A DNA stretch of 6,576 nucleotides from an uncultured Clostridia bacterium (lineage in GTDB: Bacteria > Bacillota > Clostridia > Oscillospirales > Ruminococcaceae), in assembly GCA_947165805.1 (NCBI GenBank), contig CAMVBT010000143.1, forward strand, positions 1 through 6,576, given 5' to 3'. Below, one piece after another: positions 6,057 through 6,576 of this stretch; positions within the stretch are counted from its first letter, which is position 1, and the number at the start of each line of letters is the position of its first letter. Below the pieces are notes generated by a model. The model saw only the letters and a list, made by a program, of their open reading frames with translations, did no database searches and was not told the DNA's origin. A program made the translations under genes and the position numbers.

Positions 6057-6576
6057 ATGGCAAGGAATAAATTTGACATCGACGAGACCCTTGAGACCCC
6101 GTTCAATATAAAGCACCTGAAACGCGCGCTTACATACGCGGCGAAATATAAGCGCAGGATATACCTGTCGCTGTTCATAAGCGTCATAGCGTCGGTGACG
6201 GGGCTTGTATCGCCGCTTATCGTTCAGTACGCGGTCGATAACTGCTTCAACGGTGAGGGGATACCGATGCTGACGCTCTGCGCCGCGGGACTGCTCGTGT
6301 GCATAGTGACCAGCGTTTTTCTCGCGCAGACCCGCGCGAAAATGATGACCCGTGTCGGTCAGGATATCATATATGATATCCGCCGCGACCTTTTCCACCA
6401 TATGCAGGAGCTTCCCTTCGAGTATTACGACAGCCGTCCGCACGGAAAGATACTTGTGCGCGTCATAAACTACGTCAACAGCGTGTCCGATATAATGACC
6501 AACGGCATCATAAACTTCATTCTCGAGACCGTGAACCTGCTCATCATCATATTTTTCATGTTCTTCGTGTGCTGGC
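6057..6576 (+). CDS. ABC half-transporter, partner subunit, 3'-truncated by window
   Basis: The ATG at 6057 follows a G-rich ribosome binding site (GGGGGGAG at 6044-6051) and opens a frame of 173 codons to the window edge without a stop. Residues 1-33 are a charged cytoplasmic lead-in (MARNKFDIDETLETPFNIKH). Membrane segments lie near residues 34-57, 69-90 and from 150 onward. Between them is the conserved intracellular loop region (GQDIIYDIRRDLFHHMQELP, then FEYYDSRPHGKILVRV), typical of the ABC_membrane domain of exporters. The 13-base gap to the preceding half-transporter indicates one operon and a heterodimer. This subunit is expected to carry the catalytic Glu and switch His, and perhaps an altered signature motif, but that domain is beyond the window. 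Confidence 0.92.
   Translation, partial: MARNKFDIDETLETPFNIKHLKRALTYAAKYKRRIYLSLFISVIASVTGLVSPLIVQYAVDNCFNGEGIPMLTLCAAGLLVCIVTSVFLAQTRAKMMTRVGQDIIYDIRRDLFHHMQELPFEYYDSRPHGKILVRVINYVNSVSDIMTNGIINFILETVNLLIIIFFMFFVCW
6362..6381. repeat. Perfect 20-bp palindrome inside the second ABC gene
   Basis: Bases 6362-6381 equal their own reverse complement. The core is ATATCATA (6364-6371) directly joined to TATGATAT (6372-6379), flanked by GG and CC. It encodes QDIIYDI, a conserved stretch of the protein family, so it may be a by-product of codon choice. Confidence 0.6.

Noticed and set aside
5084..6187. A 367-codon open frame on the minus strand opposite the ABC genes
   Set aside because: It is antisense to clear Walker A, signature and Walker B coding sequence and to the gene junction; no domain is recognisable.

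Overview
The window reads as a chromosomal segment of a Gram-positive gut-type clostridium (Bacillota; Ruminococcus/Oscillospiraceae-like is my best guess). The basis is indirect: moderately GC-rich genes that use the ATA isoleucine codon heavily, GGAGG-type ribosome binding sites, TTG starts, and intrinsic terminators with long T-tracts. All genes lie on the + strand in three transcription units.

Unit 1 (2-1710) is the 3' part of a gene that began before the window. It encodes an unrecognised Gly/Ala/Lys-rich protein with repeated hydrophobic modules separated by basic stretches, and ends in a strong terminator. Its reading frame is open back to base 2, so it should not be annotated as starting at the internal GTG at 197.

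Unit 2 (1741-4174) has a near-consensus extended -10 promoter with an 8+8 dyad placed like an operator. It carries an intact ATP-grasp ligase gene, probably starting at TTG 1802. A wrecked exporter gene follows 25 bases later: the first helix of a MATE transporter, an internal MATE segment now lying in the opposite orientation, then the C-terminal HATPase-like domain in the original orientation with an in-frame TAA. The old terminator is intact one base after the final stop. The ligase-exporter pairing suggests a former small peptide or amino-acid conjugate pathway whose exporter has been lost.

Unit 3 (about 4178 to beyond the end) has one or two overlapping promoters and encodes two ABC half-transporters in tandem. 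The first has Asp for the catalytic Glu and Gln for the switch His, the hallmark of the degenerate half of a heterodimeric type IV exporter. The second is cut by the window end after 173 codons.

The main discoveries are the inverted and deleted MATE-HATPase remnant, the ATP-grasp enzyme with a degenerate methyltransferase-like tail, the modular glycine-rich protein, and an ATATCATA/TATGATAT arm pair found both at the ligase promoter and inside the second ABC gene. No RNA genes, CRISPR arrays or insertion sequences were seen.
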